Assembly (NCBI GenBank): GCA_022567295.1
Contig: JADFHE010000010.1
Coordinates: 1-35,186 of the forward strand
Direction of reading: 5' to 3'
DNA length: 35,186 bases
Source: Pseudomonadota bacterium
GTDB taxonomy: Bacteria; Pseudomonadota; Gammaproteobacteria; Steroidobacterales; Woeseiaceae
The notes below the pieces were generated by a model, which worked only from the letters and a program-made list of their open reading frames with translations, did not search any database and was not told the DNA's origin. A program made the position numbers and the translations under genes. Below, piece after piece: positions 9,094 to 18,330 of this stretch. How positions within the stretch are numbered: position 1 is the stretch's first letter; every line of letters starts with the position of its first letter.

Positions 9094-9780
9094 TCAGTCT
9101 GAACGGCCCCTGTCGGCAGCGCCTTCCCGGTCTGACCAGCCCAGGATGCGTCTTGTCAAGAAAAGGTAAACCGGCTTAAAAAGCGACATCCACGCTCGCG
9201 ACAACGGTGACGGTGATTTCAGGATCGCACGCTCGCGCATCGTCAACAGGTCCGCTCGGTAGGTTCGTTTGTGCTTAAGGAGGTGGCGGATATCTTCTCG
9301 CGCAGCGCTGCGAAACAGGCGATTTCGACGCCTTGAATACCACGCAAGCTGAAAATCAATGAATGCTGGAGAGCCGTCGTCGCGAAGCAGTATGTTGGGC
9401 TCCTTAGCTAGGTCGTTGTGAACAACGCCAGCGCGATGAACTTGCCGCAACAGCCGCGCCGCGGCCTTGAAGTACAAGGCTTCCTGTGGCCGGCCTTCGA
9501 ATAGTGGCACGCCAGGCATATAGCTGCGCAAAAGCGTGTGCCTGTCGCTGCTTCTTAGCTGCGGGATGCCTTCGATACCGGTCAAGGCGGCCAGCGCTCG
9601 CGATTCCCGCCTGAGGAGATTACGGGCTAGCCACGCCAGCCACCAACGGGCGGGGCGGGTATCGCGCAGTACGGCCAGGCCATCGTCATCGGCGACCCGC
9701 CAAACTTCGCCAAATAAGTCTTTTTTCAACAACTTATTGTCTTGCACTGGCAGTTGCCCTGGAAAATACAGAGAATACAT
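9094..9780 (-). CDS. RIO/Kdo-kinase-like protein kinase homologue
   Basis: Compact kinase-fold protein of 228 residues. The catalytic loop is clear: H121-N-D123 with N129 (VVHNDLAKEPNIL), then the DFG-like metal site D142 (FIDFQ). An ESRALAAL helix supplies the C-helix Glu (E59). The beta-3 Lys is hard to place; AVLRDTR holds Arg instead, so activity needs a test. Bacterial relatives include RIO-type Ser/Thr kinases and Kdo/heptose kinases (WaaP, KdkA); these cannot be told apart by eye. ATG 9780 is preferred; a longer frame from a TTG at 9849 would run into the divergent gene. The start codons of this gene and the ATPase gene are only 11 bp apart. Confidence 0.78.
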   Translation of the reverse strand: MYSLYFPGQLPVQDNKLLKKDLFGEVWRVADDDGLAVLRDTRPARWWLAWLARNLLRRESRALAALTGIEGIPQLRSSDRHTLLRSYMPGVPLFEGRPQEALYFKAAARLLRQVHRAGVVHNDLAKEPNILLRDDGSPAFIDFQLAWYSRRRNRLFRSAAREDIRHLLKHKRTYRADLLTMRERAILKSPSPLSRAWMSLFKPVYLFLTRRILGWSDREGAADRGRSD

Positions 9781-9791
9781 CAATCGCTCTG

Positions 9792-12700
9792 ATGGGATGC
9801 TTTGTGGCTGCGGACTCCACCGACAAAAAACCGGGTGAGCAACGCGCAAATCCGGAATCGACCGGCGAATTTTTCAGCGTCGGCGTGGCTCTGCACGCAG
9901 TGCGGGCGGGCTATGTACGGCGGCGTGCGGACGAACAGCTGTATAATGCGCTGATGTCTGGTCGCTATGCCCATGTCGTGGCGCCCGACCGCAGCGGAAA
10001 GACCAGTCTTATTTCGGCAACGGCAGCTCGCCTTGAGAGCAACGGTTGTAAAGTTGCGATTCTCGACCTCGCCCAGATTGGCGATCGGGATGGTGGGACC
10101 GAGGCCGGGCGTTGGTATTACAGCGTCGCCTATCGTCTTCTACGGCAACTGCGCATTCGTTACGATTTGCAATCATGGTGGCAGGACAAATCGATCCTGA
10201 GTAACCGACAACGGTTGTTCGAATTTTATTCCGAAGTTATTTTGCGGCACGTCCCCGAGCGAATCGTTGTATTCGTCGACGAGATACAATGTATTGAGCA
10301 CCTGCCGTACGCCGACCAACTACTGACAAGTATTCGTGCAGCACACAATGCGCGTACTACGGATCCCGAATTTTCCCGACTGTGTTTCGTTCTGCTTGGT
10401 GAGTGTGATCCCGTTAGTTTGATGGAGGAAGCTGAGCTTTCACCTTTTAACGTGACACAGCAGGTCTTGCTTGACGATTTTTCGCGAGAAGACCTCGATC
10501 TGTTCGCAACCGAATTGGCTCTGGACCGCGACGCCGCCGCTGTCGCGTTGGATCGCATTTATTACTGGACCAACGGCCAGCCATATTTGAGTCAGAAGTT
10601 GGCGCGTGCAATTTCCAGGGATTCGGGAGAGGAAGACATTGAAGAACTGGTTGATCGTCTCGCAACGCATCAACTGGCCGGTCGCACGGCGCTGCACAAC
10701 GAACCGCATATGAGTCATATCCATCGGAGAATAGTAAATGACAAGAGGCGTTTTGAACCGTTATTGAATTTGTACGGCAAGATTCGCAAGGGTATTGCGG
10801 TACCGGCCGATCTTGGTTCCGCATTGCAGAGGCGGCTGATGGCGATCGGCCTGCTAGTGATTGACGAAGAGAGCAACTTAAAAGTTCGCAATCGACTCTA
10901 TGAAACGGTTTTCACAGCCCACTGGGCGAACGAAAATCTGCCGACGCACTTCAAGGTGCCCGCAATAATTGCAAGCGTTTTGATATTGCTCGCGTTAATT
11001 CCGTTTTGGTACACACAATGGTTGCCGCAGCCGTACGTGCGGACGCTTGCGTCCGACATTGTGGAACTACCAATCGCAACTAGAGCGTACGAAAACTTTC
11101 GATCATTTCCGGGACATGCGGAAACGGCCGACCATATCTATCGTGGTTTTCTGGAGAGGCGAGCGCTCGCGTCGGACGATGAAATGGAGATTCGGGAGCT
11201 CGCAAAACTGGCAGCCAACCTGCCGGATTCCGGGCGTCTCGCGGAAGAGTTTGAAGCGGGCTTCTGGGATCGCAAGGCCAGTCTCGCGCTGCGCCAGGAA
11301 GACCGTGATACGGCGTTAATCGCGAAAATTCAGTCGCTGATTCTGGCCACTTCACTGCGCCGGCGGCGAGCAGCGTCCCTCGTTAGTGATGACTATCCGT
11401 ATCTGTTGACGACACTTCCTGAGCTTCCGGGTGGAATGGCGGTCTTCGACCCTGTTGCGATGGTATTGACGACAGCGGTTGGCGCCGAGATATCGCAGTT
11501 TTCATTGACGCCCCAGGGCGTTCAACCCCGGGAGGCGTGGTCAGTAACTGCATTGGAAGTGAGCCCGCTGGTGCGGCGCGTCATCGTTGACCGGCAAGGG
11601 TCAGTTAGCCGCATTGGACTGACGCTGAATATCAGCCATTCGCGGCTGTCGGATCTGCGTATCAAGATCATTGCGCCGTCAGGCCATGCCGTTGAAATTG
11701 AGACCGGCATGGAACGTGCATCGAACAATGACGATATTCACATACCCGATCGGCAGCTTCGTGACCTGCTGGGCGAAACACTGAGCGGGACATGGAGCAT
11801 TAGTGTTCGTGACGAGAGCCTTGGTGTCGCCGGGCAACTGGTAGGCTGGAACCTGAAGCTCAATTCTCAAGGTGCCGTAGAACAGTTTCAACGTGGCCTG
11901 AATATTCCGGATCCGGTTGAGCGGGAGACAGAAAACATTTGGTTCGACCGTTCGGGCCGATACGCTGTCGCACGAGCGATGCAAAGTGACAGCGCACGGA
12001 TCTGGGATCTGGTATTCGCCGAACCCGTCCGGGCGATCGCGCTGCCGGAAAGAGAAGTATTGATTGGTCTCGACGCTGCGGCTCGCCGTCTGGTTACGGC
12101 GACTCAGGACGCCGTCAATCTCTGGGATACGACTACTGGAAACAAGATTGCCAGTCTGCCGGTTGGTGCGGCCAGTAGCAGAGCAGTACTGACGCCCGAT
12201 GGGTCGAATCTTTTTGTCGAGCGTCGCAGCGATATCGAGACACGGCTCGAACTGTGGAGTTTGGATGAAGGCGAGATCGCTGCAGAGGTTATTGTCGCCG
12301 GGGTCCCGGCATTGGTCGCGATAGACGCCGCAGGTCGTCGAGTCGCGGTTGCCGACTTTGACCGGGCAGTACGAGTGTGGGATTTTCAAACGGCAGAGTT
12401 GCTGGGGCAGTTCGATCTGCCGGCACAGCCAAGTATCGTCCGCCTGTCGGCAGACGGGTCCACTATGGCCACCGTGTATCTCGACGTTGGAATTTCGCTA
12501 TGGGATATCGATAAACCGGACAGACCATTGTTCGAAGACTTCGGCAGGGGCTACTGGCAATTCGCTTTTTCACCCTCCGGTAACATTGTTGCCGCCGGGC
12601 GGCCGGAAACCGGCTTTCAGATTTTCCGCAGCGACGATGGCCGATTGATCGGCCCGCCGCTCGGTGTTCGTAATACCGGGCAGGCTGATGATTTCCTGTC

Positions 12701-13823
12701 GTTCAGTCGCGATGAACAAATATTGCTGACAGGCAGTATCGACAGTAAGCCGAGAATCTGGCGGGCGCCGGGTGCAATTGTTGCAGGCGAGGCCACTCAG
12801 CAGTCCGACGGCCACACTATCTGGAACCCTGCAGGAGACCGCACCGTGGTCGCGTCGCCCGACGGACGATACATCGTTATCGGTGATCCGTACGGGCACG
12901 TTCACATGATTCCATCTGCTGCGTCGCTGGAAGATGTTGCGGAGATCAGCGACGACGTCAGCTTTATGGGACACAGCAGTGAAGTTCGGCAGCTGAGTAT
13001 CGACTCGTCCGGCCGCTTGGTCGCGAGTGTGGCCGCGGACAATACCGTGCGCGTGTGGAGTGCAAGCAGCGGAGAGCCGTTGCCGTATATTGTAGAAATA
13101 TCCGGCCCGCCAGTTTCGCGATTGGCCTTCTCGCTTGATGCAGCGTATCTCGGATTACTCAGTGGCAGCCGTGTTTCTGTTATCGACACCCATGACGGCA
13201 CGATCGTTTTCGAGTACGACGCCGGCAGCACTTACAATGATCTGACATTTGCTGCAGAAGATCGTTTGTATCTCGGAGACGAAAACGGAGTTCTGCAATT
13301 GCTAAGCCGCGGTGCAGACAATAACTGGAGTATGCAGCAAGTCTGGCAAGGCCCGGAGGGAATCCGGTTGCTGCGGGCATCGCCGCGAGGCAATTTCCTG
13401 ATTCTTGTCGATCAGAATAATCTCGCGAGTCAATTCATGTTGTCAGAGGGGAGAATTGGCGATGCGAATCTGCAATTGCCGTCAAGAGTGCGCGAGGTCA
13501 CGTTCAATCTAAACGGTACACAAGCCTATTTTGGGACGCCGCGATGGGTTCATCGCGTTAGTTCGTCGGTATCCGGCCTGGTCTGGATGGACGCGCTGTT
13601 CGTGCCGCGGCCACTGAACGGCGCAAGAATTGTTCATGGCAATGGCACACTGCAGTCGAAGGCGGGGCATAGAATGTATTTGCCAGTTGCGAAGAGCGGT
13701 TTTGTCGAACTCGTCGAACTGAACTTTGCTGGCTCGACGACCACCGGATTATTCGGCAACAAGAACACGTTGCTGCAGGAGTGGCGCAACCGTATTAACG
13801 CAACTCGCCCCGAAGGGTCCTGA
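9792..13823 (+). CDS. Membrane AAA_35-type ATPase with P-domain and WD40-like repeats
   Basis: A 1343-residue multidomain protein. Residues about 29-330 form an AAA-like ATPase of the AAA_35/STAND kind: Walker A APDRSGKTS (K70), Walker B VVFVDEIQ (D163, E164), and the family block YYWTNGQPYLSQKLA. A single membrane segment follows at about 387-412 (VPAIIASVLILLALIPFWY). Residues about 588-692 match the proprotein-convertase P-domain (LSGTWSISVRD, GWNLKL). From about 715 to 1300 run WD40/beta-propeller repeats ending in motifs such as RIWDL, NLWDT, RVWDF and VRVWSA. There is no N-terminal signal peptide, so the ATPase should be cytoplasmic and the P-domain and propellers periplasmic. STAND-like proteins act as ligand-triggered switches; the job here is unknown. 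The 3' end overlaps the next, convergent gene by 29 bp. Confidence 0.85.
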   Translation: MGCFVAADSTDKKPGEQRANPESTGEFFSVGVALHAVRAGYVRRRADEQLYNALMSGRYAHVVAPDRSGKTSLISATAARLESNGCKVAILDLAQIGDRDGGTEAGRWYYSVAYRLLRQLRIRYDLQSWWQDKSILSNRQRLFEFYSEVILRHVPERIVVFVDEIQCIEHLPYADQLLTSIRAAHNARTTDPEFSRLCFVLLGECDPVSLMEEAELSPFNVTQQVLLDDFSREDLDLFATELALDRDAAAVALDRIYYWTNGQPYLSQKLARAISRDSGEEDIEELVDRLATHQLAGRTALHNEPHMSHIHRRIVNDKRRFEPLLNLYGKIRKGIAVPADLGSALQRRLMAIGLLVIDEESNLKVRNRLYETVFTAHWANENLPTHFKVPAIIASVLILLALIPFWYTQWLPQPYVRTLASDIVELPIATRAYENFRSFPGHAETADHIYRGFLERRALASDDEMEIRELAKLAANLPDSGRLAEEFEAGFWDRKASLALRQEDRDTALIAKIQSLILATSLRRRRAASLVSDDYPYLLTTLPELPGGMAVFDPVAMVLTTAVGAEISQFSLTPQGVQPREAWSVTALEVSPLVRRVIVDRQGSVSRIGLTLNISHSRLSDLRIKIIAPSGHAVEIETGMERASNNDDIHIPDRQLRDLLGETLSGTWSISVRDESLGVAGQLVGWNLKLNSQGAVEQFQRGLNIPDPVERETENIWFDRSGRYAVARAMQSDSARIWDLVFAEPVRAIALPEREVLIGLDAAARRLVTATQDAVNLWDTTTGNKIASLPVGAASSRAVLTPDGSNLFVERRSDIETRLELWSLDEGEIAAEVIVAGVPALVAIDAAGRRVAVADFDRAVRVWDFQTAELLGQFDLPAQPSIVRLSADGSTMATVYLDVGISLWDIDKPDRPLFEDFGRGYWQFAFSPSGNIVAAGRPETGFQIFRSDDGRLIGPPLGVRNTGQADDFLSFSRDEQILLTGSIDSKPRIWRAPGAIVAGEATQQSDGHTIWNPAGDRTVVASPDGRYIVIGDPYGHVHMIPSAASLEDVAEISDDVSFMGHSSEVRQLSIDSSGRLVASVAADNTVRVWSASSGEPLPYIVEISGPPVSRLAFSLDAAYLGLLSGSRVSVIDTHDGTIVFEYDAGSTYNDLTFAAEDRLYLGDENGVLQLLSRGADNNWSMQQVWQGPEGIRLLRASPRGNFLILVDQNNLASQFMLSEGRIGDANLQLPSRVREVTFNLNGTQAYFGTPRWVHRVSSSVSGLVWMDALFVPRPLNGARIVHGNGTLQSKAGHRMYLPVAKSGFVELVELNFAGSTTTGLFGNKNTLLQEWRNRINATRPEGS

Positions 13824-15678
13824 CCAGGAGTTCGAGATTTTCTGCGGTAGCGTCCAGGGGGGCTACTGGCTCGCCAAAAATAACCGGTACGCGAGCAAAC
13901 AGGCGACCCGGGATTCTGTGGATCCCACCGCTTTTTCGTCGACTGAACCAACTTCCCCACAGGCGGCCGAGCGCAACCGGTATCACAGGCACCGGCCGTC
14001 GCGCTAGAATTTTTTCGATACCGGGTTTGAATCGTTGTATTTCGCCGTCATGCGTTAGTCCTCCCTCTGGAAAAATACAGACAATATGGCCTGCTGCAAG
14101 TTCCGCATCGACTTTTTCGAATGCCGAGTTCATCAAGTCCTCGTCCTCCGACCGCGAAGCGATTGGTATCGCCTTCGCGGTCCTGAAGATGAAGCTCAAG
14201 AGTGGTATTTGGAATATTTTGTAGTGCATGACGAAGCGCATAGGGCGAGTGACAGAACCACCGAGAATTATCGGGTCCATAAAGCTGACATGATTGCAGA
14301 CAACGATCGCCGCACCATCTTGCGGAATATTTTCGAGCCCGATCGGTCGAATTCTGTAGACTATATTGATAGTTAACCAAGCCAGGAAGCGCATCAGAAA
14401 TTCGGGTAGCAACGAATAAATATAAATTGCTACCACCGCGTTTAATACGGCAATGATAAGAAACAATTCCGGAATTGAAAGTCCAAGCTGCAGAACTACG
14501 ACACTGATCACCGCGGCGCTAACCATCAGCAGGGCATTGAGGATGTTATTGGCCGCGATAATTCGCGACAGGTGACGGCGTTTCGAGCGTTTTTGAATCA
14601 GCGCGTATAACGGCACGCTGTAGAAGCCACCGAATGCACCGAGCAAAGCAAGATCTGCGAGAATTCGCCAGCTGCCGGCGCGGCTGAGAAAATCGCTGAT
14701 CGACGAGACTGTGCTGACAGCCGCTTCCGGCTGTGCGAAGTAAAGATCGACCGCGAACAGGCTCATGCCGATCGAACCAAACGGCACGAGACCGAGTTCG
14801 ATTCGGTGACCGGACATGCGTTCGCAAAGCAACGAGCCAAGCCCGACGCCAACCGCAAACGCAACGAGCAACGACGTGACGACGGATTCATTGCCGTGGA
14901 GAATATCGGCCGTATAGGCGGGAATCTGAATCGTTAAGGCCGCACCGAAAAACCAGAACCAAGAGATTCCGAGTATGGACAGGAATACGCTTTTTTCTTC
15001 GCGCGCGAAACTGATGATGTGCCAGGTCTCTTGCCAGGCATTCCAGTTGATTTTCAGATCCGGATCGACGGCCTCGGTAATGGGTATCTGGTGACTGGCG
15101 AGAAAACCCGTTATTGCGACGCCGATCAAGACAACCGCGATTAATGTTTGCCGGTTCGATTCAAAATCGATTATTTCGACACCGATGATGAGCCCGACAA
15201 TAATCGCCACATAAGTTCCGGATTCGACTAATGCATTGCCGCCGACCAATTCGTGAGATTGCAGCTTCTGTGGAAGATAGGCGTATTTTACAGGGCCAAA
15301 CAGCGTCGACTGGCAGCCCATCAGGAACAAAACAAACAACAGTAACGAGTAATGCTCTGCGAGCAGCGCGATCGCTGCGAGCGACATCAGGCCGATTTCG
15401 AGTAGCTTGATGCGTCGCATTAACATGGATTTCTCGTACTTGTCCGCCAACTGTCCAGCGGTCGCCGAAAAGAGAAAAAACGGTAAAATGAAAAGGAACG
15501 CCGCGATATTCGCCAGCACGGTGTGATCCATATTCATGACCCGTACGCCCTGAAAGGTGATCAGGATCACCAGGCCATTACGGAAAATATTGTCGTTCAG
15601 GGCGCCGAGGAATTGTGTTGCGAAGAAGGGAGCAAAGCGGCGTTGGCCGAGGAGCGAGAACTGGCTGGATTCTGACAA
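13795..15678 (-). CDS. MFS transporter fused to 1-acylglycerol-3-phosphate acyltransferase (LplT-PlsC type)
   Basis: A 627-residue fusion. Residues 1 to about 410 are a 12-helix major facilitator domain resembling the lysophospholipid flippase LplT. Residues about 420-627 are a PlsC acyltransferase domain with the NHxxxxD motif (H463, D468 in NHVSFMD) and FPEGG near residue 535. E. coli Aas joins PlsC to an acyl-ACP ligase; that ligase domain is absent here and none is encoded next to it. The likely role is to bring lysophospholipid inward and re-acylate it. The start is TTG at 15678 with AAGGA seven bases upstream. The start region is divergent from the lipoprotein gene, and the gene converges on the ATPase gene. 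Confidence 0.88.
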   Translation of the reverse strand: MSESSQFSLLGQRRFAPFFATQFLGALNDNIFRNGLVILITFQGVRVMNMDHTVLANIAAFLFILPFFLFSATAGQLADKYEKSMLMRRIKLLEIGLMSLAAIALLAEHYSLLLFVLFLMGCQSTLFGPVKYAYLPQKLQSHELVGGNALVESGTYVAIIVGLIIGVEIIDFESNRQTLIAVVLIGVAITGFLASHQIPITEAVDPDLKINWNAWQETWHIISFAREEKSVFLSILGISWFWFFGAALTIQIPAYTADILHGNESVVTSLLVAFAVGVGLGSLLCERMSGHRIELGLVPFGSIGMSLFAVDLYFAQPEAAVSTVSSISDFLSRAGSWRILADLALLGAFGGFYSVPLYALIQKRSKRRHLSRIIAANNILNALLMVSAAVISVVVLQLGLSIPELFLIIAVLNAVVAIYIYSLLPEFLMRFLAWLTINIVYRIRPIGLENIPQDGAAIVVCNHVSFMDPIILGGSVTRPMRFVMHYKIFQIPLLSFIFRTAKAIPIASRSEDEDLMNSAFEKVDAELAAGHIVCIFPEGGLTHDGEIQRFKPGIEKILARRPVPVIPVALGRLWGSWFSRRKSGGIHRIPGRLFARVPVIFGEPVAPLDATAENLELLVRTLRGELR

Positions 15679-15847
15679 AATATCATCCTTGCAAGTCAGT
15701 TCTGGCCACTATAGCGCGAAATTCAGGTTATTCCGCTCAAAACTGCGAACTCGCGCTTCCTATGCCGATCGTTATCTTTGCTATCATTGCGGACGCAGTA
15801 CTATGAAATTTCTACGATTTAAGCAGTTTACCTACGACGCCGGAACA

Positions 15848-16411
15848 ATGCACAGTCAACTTAGGCATCTGATTTTTTGTTTTTGTGGCATCGGGCTCTT
15901 GGCCGGTTGCACAGAGGAACGTCTGCCACGGACGGTCACTAATTTTCTCGACGACCCGATTATGCTCGAGGCGGCGATAGTGCGTTGTTCCAAGGATCGG
16001 GAGGGAAGCCGCTACGATGCTGAGTGCGTCAATGCTCGGGAAGCGGTTCGAAAGATAGAGGTAAAAAAAGAGGCGGCCCGGCGCGCAGAATTTGATAAGC
16101 GCTCCGAAAGAAAGCGTCGGGCCTTGCGAAGAGCACAGGAAGCCGCCGCAGAGGCGAGGCGACGTGCCGCCGAATCCGATCGTCTGCAAAAAGAGGCTGA
16201 GTATCTTGCTCAATTCGGTGTTGCTCTCCCTGTGGATGACGGCTCACCGCAAGTGGAGGCCGATACCGGCAATACACCGCTAGCGGTAATTCCGACGAGT
16301 GACGAACAACAAGACATTCCGTCCGGATTCATTGAAGTGGTGCCGGCGACGGATGGTGGCAATGCACCCGTCATTGTCGCGCAGCCCGACGAAGAGGAGG
16401 GCGGCAACTAG
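15848..16411 (+). CDS. EexN-like lipoprotein with coiled coil
   Basis: A lipoprotein of 187 residues. The first 21 residues form a lipoprotein signal with lipobox LLAG-C21. The following part (PRTVTNFLDDP, RCSKDREG, DAECVNAREA) resembles the EexN family, named for plasmid entry exclusion but common on chromosomes. A charged Arg/Lys/Glu/Ala helix (about residues 70-125) is a likely coiled coil, and a low-complexity acidic C-terminus follows. I chose the ATG at 15848 because it gives a standard 20-residue signal; an in-frame ATG at 15803 would give a 36-residue leader. No conjugation gene is nearby, so a general envelope role is more likely. It converges on mscS with a 4-bp overlap. Confidence 0.7.
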   Translation: MHSQLRHLIFCFCGIGLLAGCTEERLPRTVTNFLDDPIMLEAAIVRCSKDREGSRYDAECVNAREAVRKIEVKKEAARRAEFDKRSERKRRALRRAQEAAAEARRRAAESDRLQKEAEYLAQFGVALPVDDGSPQVEADTGNTPLAVIPTSDEQQDIPSGFIEVVPATDGGNAPVIVAQPDEEEGGN

Positions 16412-17484
16412 TTGTTGTCTGCCGGCATCGTTCGTACGTGTAAATCCCGCTGCGGAAACGGTATCTCGATGACATTCTCATTCAACGCTTTGTAGACCGC
16501 GCAGTTGAGTTCATGAGTGATTCGTCCACGATCAACGGGTTTCGCGATCCAGCTTAGAAGCTCAAAATCAAGGCTGTACTCCCCAAACGAACGAAATCTA
16601 ACGCGAGGATTGGGACTCGCAAGGACCTCCTGATGGTCGGCTGCGACCTTGCCCAAAACGTCGATTACGTGATCAACGTCGCTTCCATAGGCAACACCGA
16701 CGGCAATTCGAATACGGTGTTGCCGAGGGGGACCGCCAGCTTCATTGATAATCTTACCGTTGCCGATAATGCCGTTGGGAACCGTAATTTCGACATCGTC
16801 ACGCGTCAGAATTCGCGTACTGCGCAGGCCAATGTCGGTAACAACGCCGCGCTCCCCGGAGTCGAGAATGATAAAGTCGCCCTCCTTATAGGGCGCGTCC
16901 ATGATGATCGAAACGCCCGCGAATAGGTTTGACAACGTATCTTTGGCCGCAAAACTGAGCGCCAGGCCGACGATTCCGGCGGAGGCCAGCCAGGCAGTTA
17001 CGTTAATGTTCCAGGCGAGGAAGATAAAATAGATGGTTAATGCGACCGCTATGATTTTCATCACATTGTGTAATAGTGACAACATTCCCGTCTGCACGAC
17101 CTGGCGATCTCTCGTCCGGGAAAACGTCTTGGCGATCAATACCATCAGTCGCGTCAGCGTGTTGTATCAGACGAAAATCGCAATCGTTTTCAGAATGCCA
17201 AGTGTGACAAATGTTGGTGCTGCTGGTAGCCCGATGCGGCTTGTTGCGAGCGACAGGCCGAGTAATACGAACGAGACGAAAATCGGCCTGTGGACCAGAG
17301 CGACGAGCTGATCATCAAAGTCGTTCGATGATTGACGAGCGAAGCGGCCAATAACGCGGGATATTATCCAGTCGGCGATTTTGCCCGCGATAGCAAAAAC
17401 AACAGCAATGATTACCGCTTGCAGGTAGACGTTCGGCCCAATGACCCCGGCGAATTGCTGCAGCTGCGAAATCAGGTCAGTCAG
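16408..17484 (-). pseudogene. MscS-family mechanosensitive channel interrupted by in-frame TGA
   Basis: The conserved channel half is open from ATG 17145 to the stop at 16408: TM3 with its Gly/Ala helix (ASAGIVGLALSFAAKDTLSN), the beta domain (KEGDFIILD, TVPNG) and the C-terminal alpha/beta domain, 245 residues. The same frame continues upstream past a TGA at 17167-17169. It reads another roughly 105 codons of two membrane helices and an arginine-rich link (ADWIISRVIGRF, then HRPIFVSFVLLGLSLA) typical of an MscS N-terminus. The TGA falls between IAIFV and YNTLTRL, where Trp (TGG) would fit. No ATG, GTG or TTG opens the upstream part; a CTG at 17484 or 17475, overlapping the SYLF gene end, is possible. 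Either a real nonsense mutation or a base error; the C-terminal ORF alone lacks TM1-TM2. Confidence 0.75.
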
Positions 17485-18268
17485 TTTCGTCGTCCGCGTC
17501 GGGCATGCCGAATGTACGAACTTCTGCCTCTTCCGCCTGTGCCCGTGTTGCGCGGTCTATCGTCATTCCTGGCTGAATTGGAAGACGACTGGTCTGTGCC
17601 GTTAAAATCTGTACAAACGTATTCGCGATGTCAGGCGCTATGTTCGGCGAGCTGACGAAAATTTGTTCCGGCGTCATGCTGCTGGAACCGTAGAAAGCGG
17701 CATTTGCTTTGCGATCCATAGTGATGCCAGCGCCTTCGAGGGCGATACCGGCAAACAGACCCCGGCTGCGCGAATACGAATAAACTTCGGCTTTGAACTG
17801 AATATCGGTTGCGATACCGGTGTGCCGGCCCACCGGACCTGCAGCCACCGATGCATCTGCGCCAAGGGTCAGGCGGCCATTCTCGATGCCGTCGACACCT
17901 TTGCGTGTCTTGAAGACCAATATGATGTCTGTGGACTGTGCCCCGATCTGCCAGCCGACGCTGCCGCCGGTTATTGTGATGAATGCCGGGTTGCTCCACG
18001 AACTGTCGTCTTGACGGATGACAAGAATTCCCTTGCCGCGTCTGGCGCCTACGCCGAATGCCGCCTTGACGACGTTGGGAATTACGGCAACGGCGTACGC
18101 ACGAGACAGCAATGCGGGCGGTACAGTCTTCTCCGGTATTCTCAACAGCTGTTCGAGAACATCGGCGGCGTCTCCCACGCGTTGCTCTTCGCGAGTAGCT
18201 GCGTCGGCCGAGGTAGTGATCAGCATGGCGAAAAGCGCCACGGCGGCATAAACAGGGTTCGTTTTCAT
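17477..18268 (-). CDS. Exported SYLF-domain (Ysc84-like) lipid-binding protein
   Basis: A 263-residue protein with a cleavable signal peptide (residues 1-23, ending SADA) and a SYLF/Ysc84 domain covering most of the rest. The family blocks are visible: LLSRAYAVAVIPNVVKAAFGVGARRGKG, WSNPAFITITGGSVGWQIGAQS, and YSRSRGLFAG. SYLF domains bind phosphoinositides in eukaryotes; in bacteria they are periplasmic or outer-membrane-associated with unclear function. It follows the M48 peptidase gene by 62 bp on the same strand and its 3' end overlaps the upstream part of the broken mscS frame, so an envelope-stress operon is likely. The TGA stop is at 17477-17479. Confidence 0.88.
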   Translation of the reverse strand: MKTNPVYAAVALFAMLITTSADAATREEQRVGDAADVLEQLLRIPEKTVPPALLSRAYAVAVIPNVVKAAFGVGARRGKGILVIRQDDSSWSNPAFITITGGSVGWQIGAQSTDIILVFKTRKGVDGIENGRLTLGADASVAAGPVGRHTGIATDIQFKAEVYSYSRSRGLFAGIALEGAGITMDRKANAAFYGSSSMTPEQIFVSSPNIAPDIANTFVQILTAQTSRLPIQPGMTIDRATRAQAEEAEVRTFGMPDADDETD

Positions 18269-18330
18269 GATGATTCTGATTTCCAGCGTGCTCAGGAGTT
18301 CAATAATACGCTAGCCGGGCCCCGCGGGCA

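Noticed and set aside
9781..9849. N-terminal extension of the kinase-like protein from TTG 9849
   Set aside because: It would overlap the start of the divergent ATPase gene and shows no kinase-family sequence; ATG 9780 is adequate.
17167..17169. TGA in mscS read as selenocysteine or by recoding
   Set aside because: MscS proteins do not use selenocysteine, the site fits Trp (one-base change), and TGA is a normal stop in neighbouring genes.
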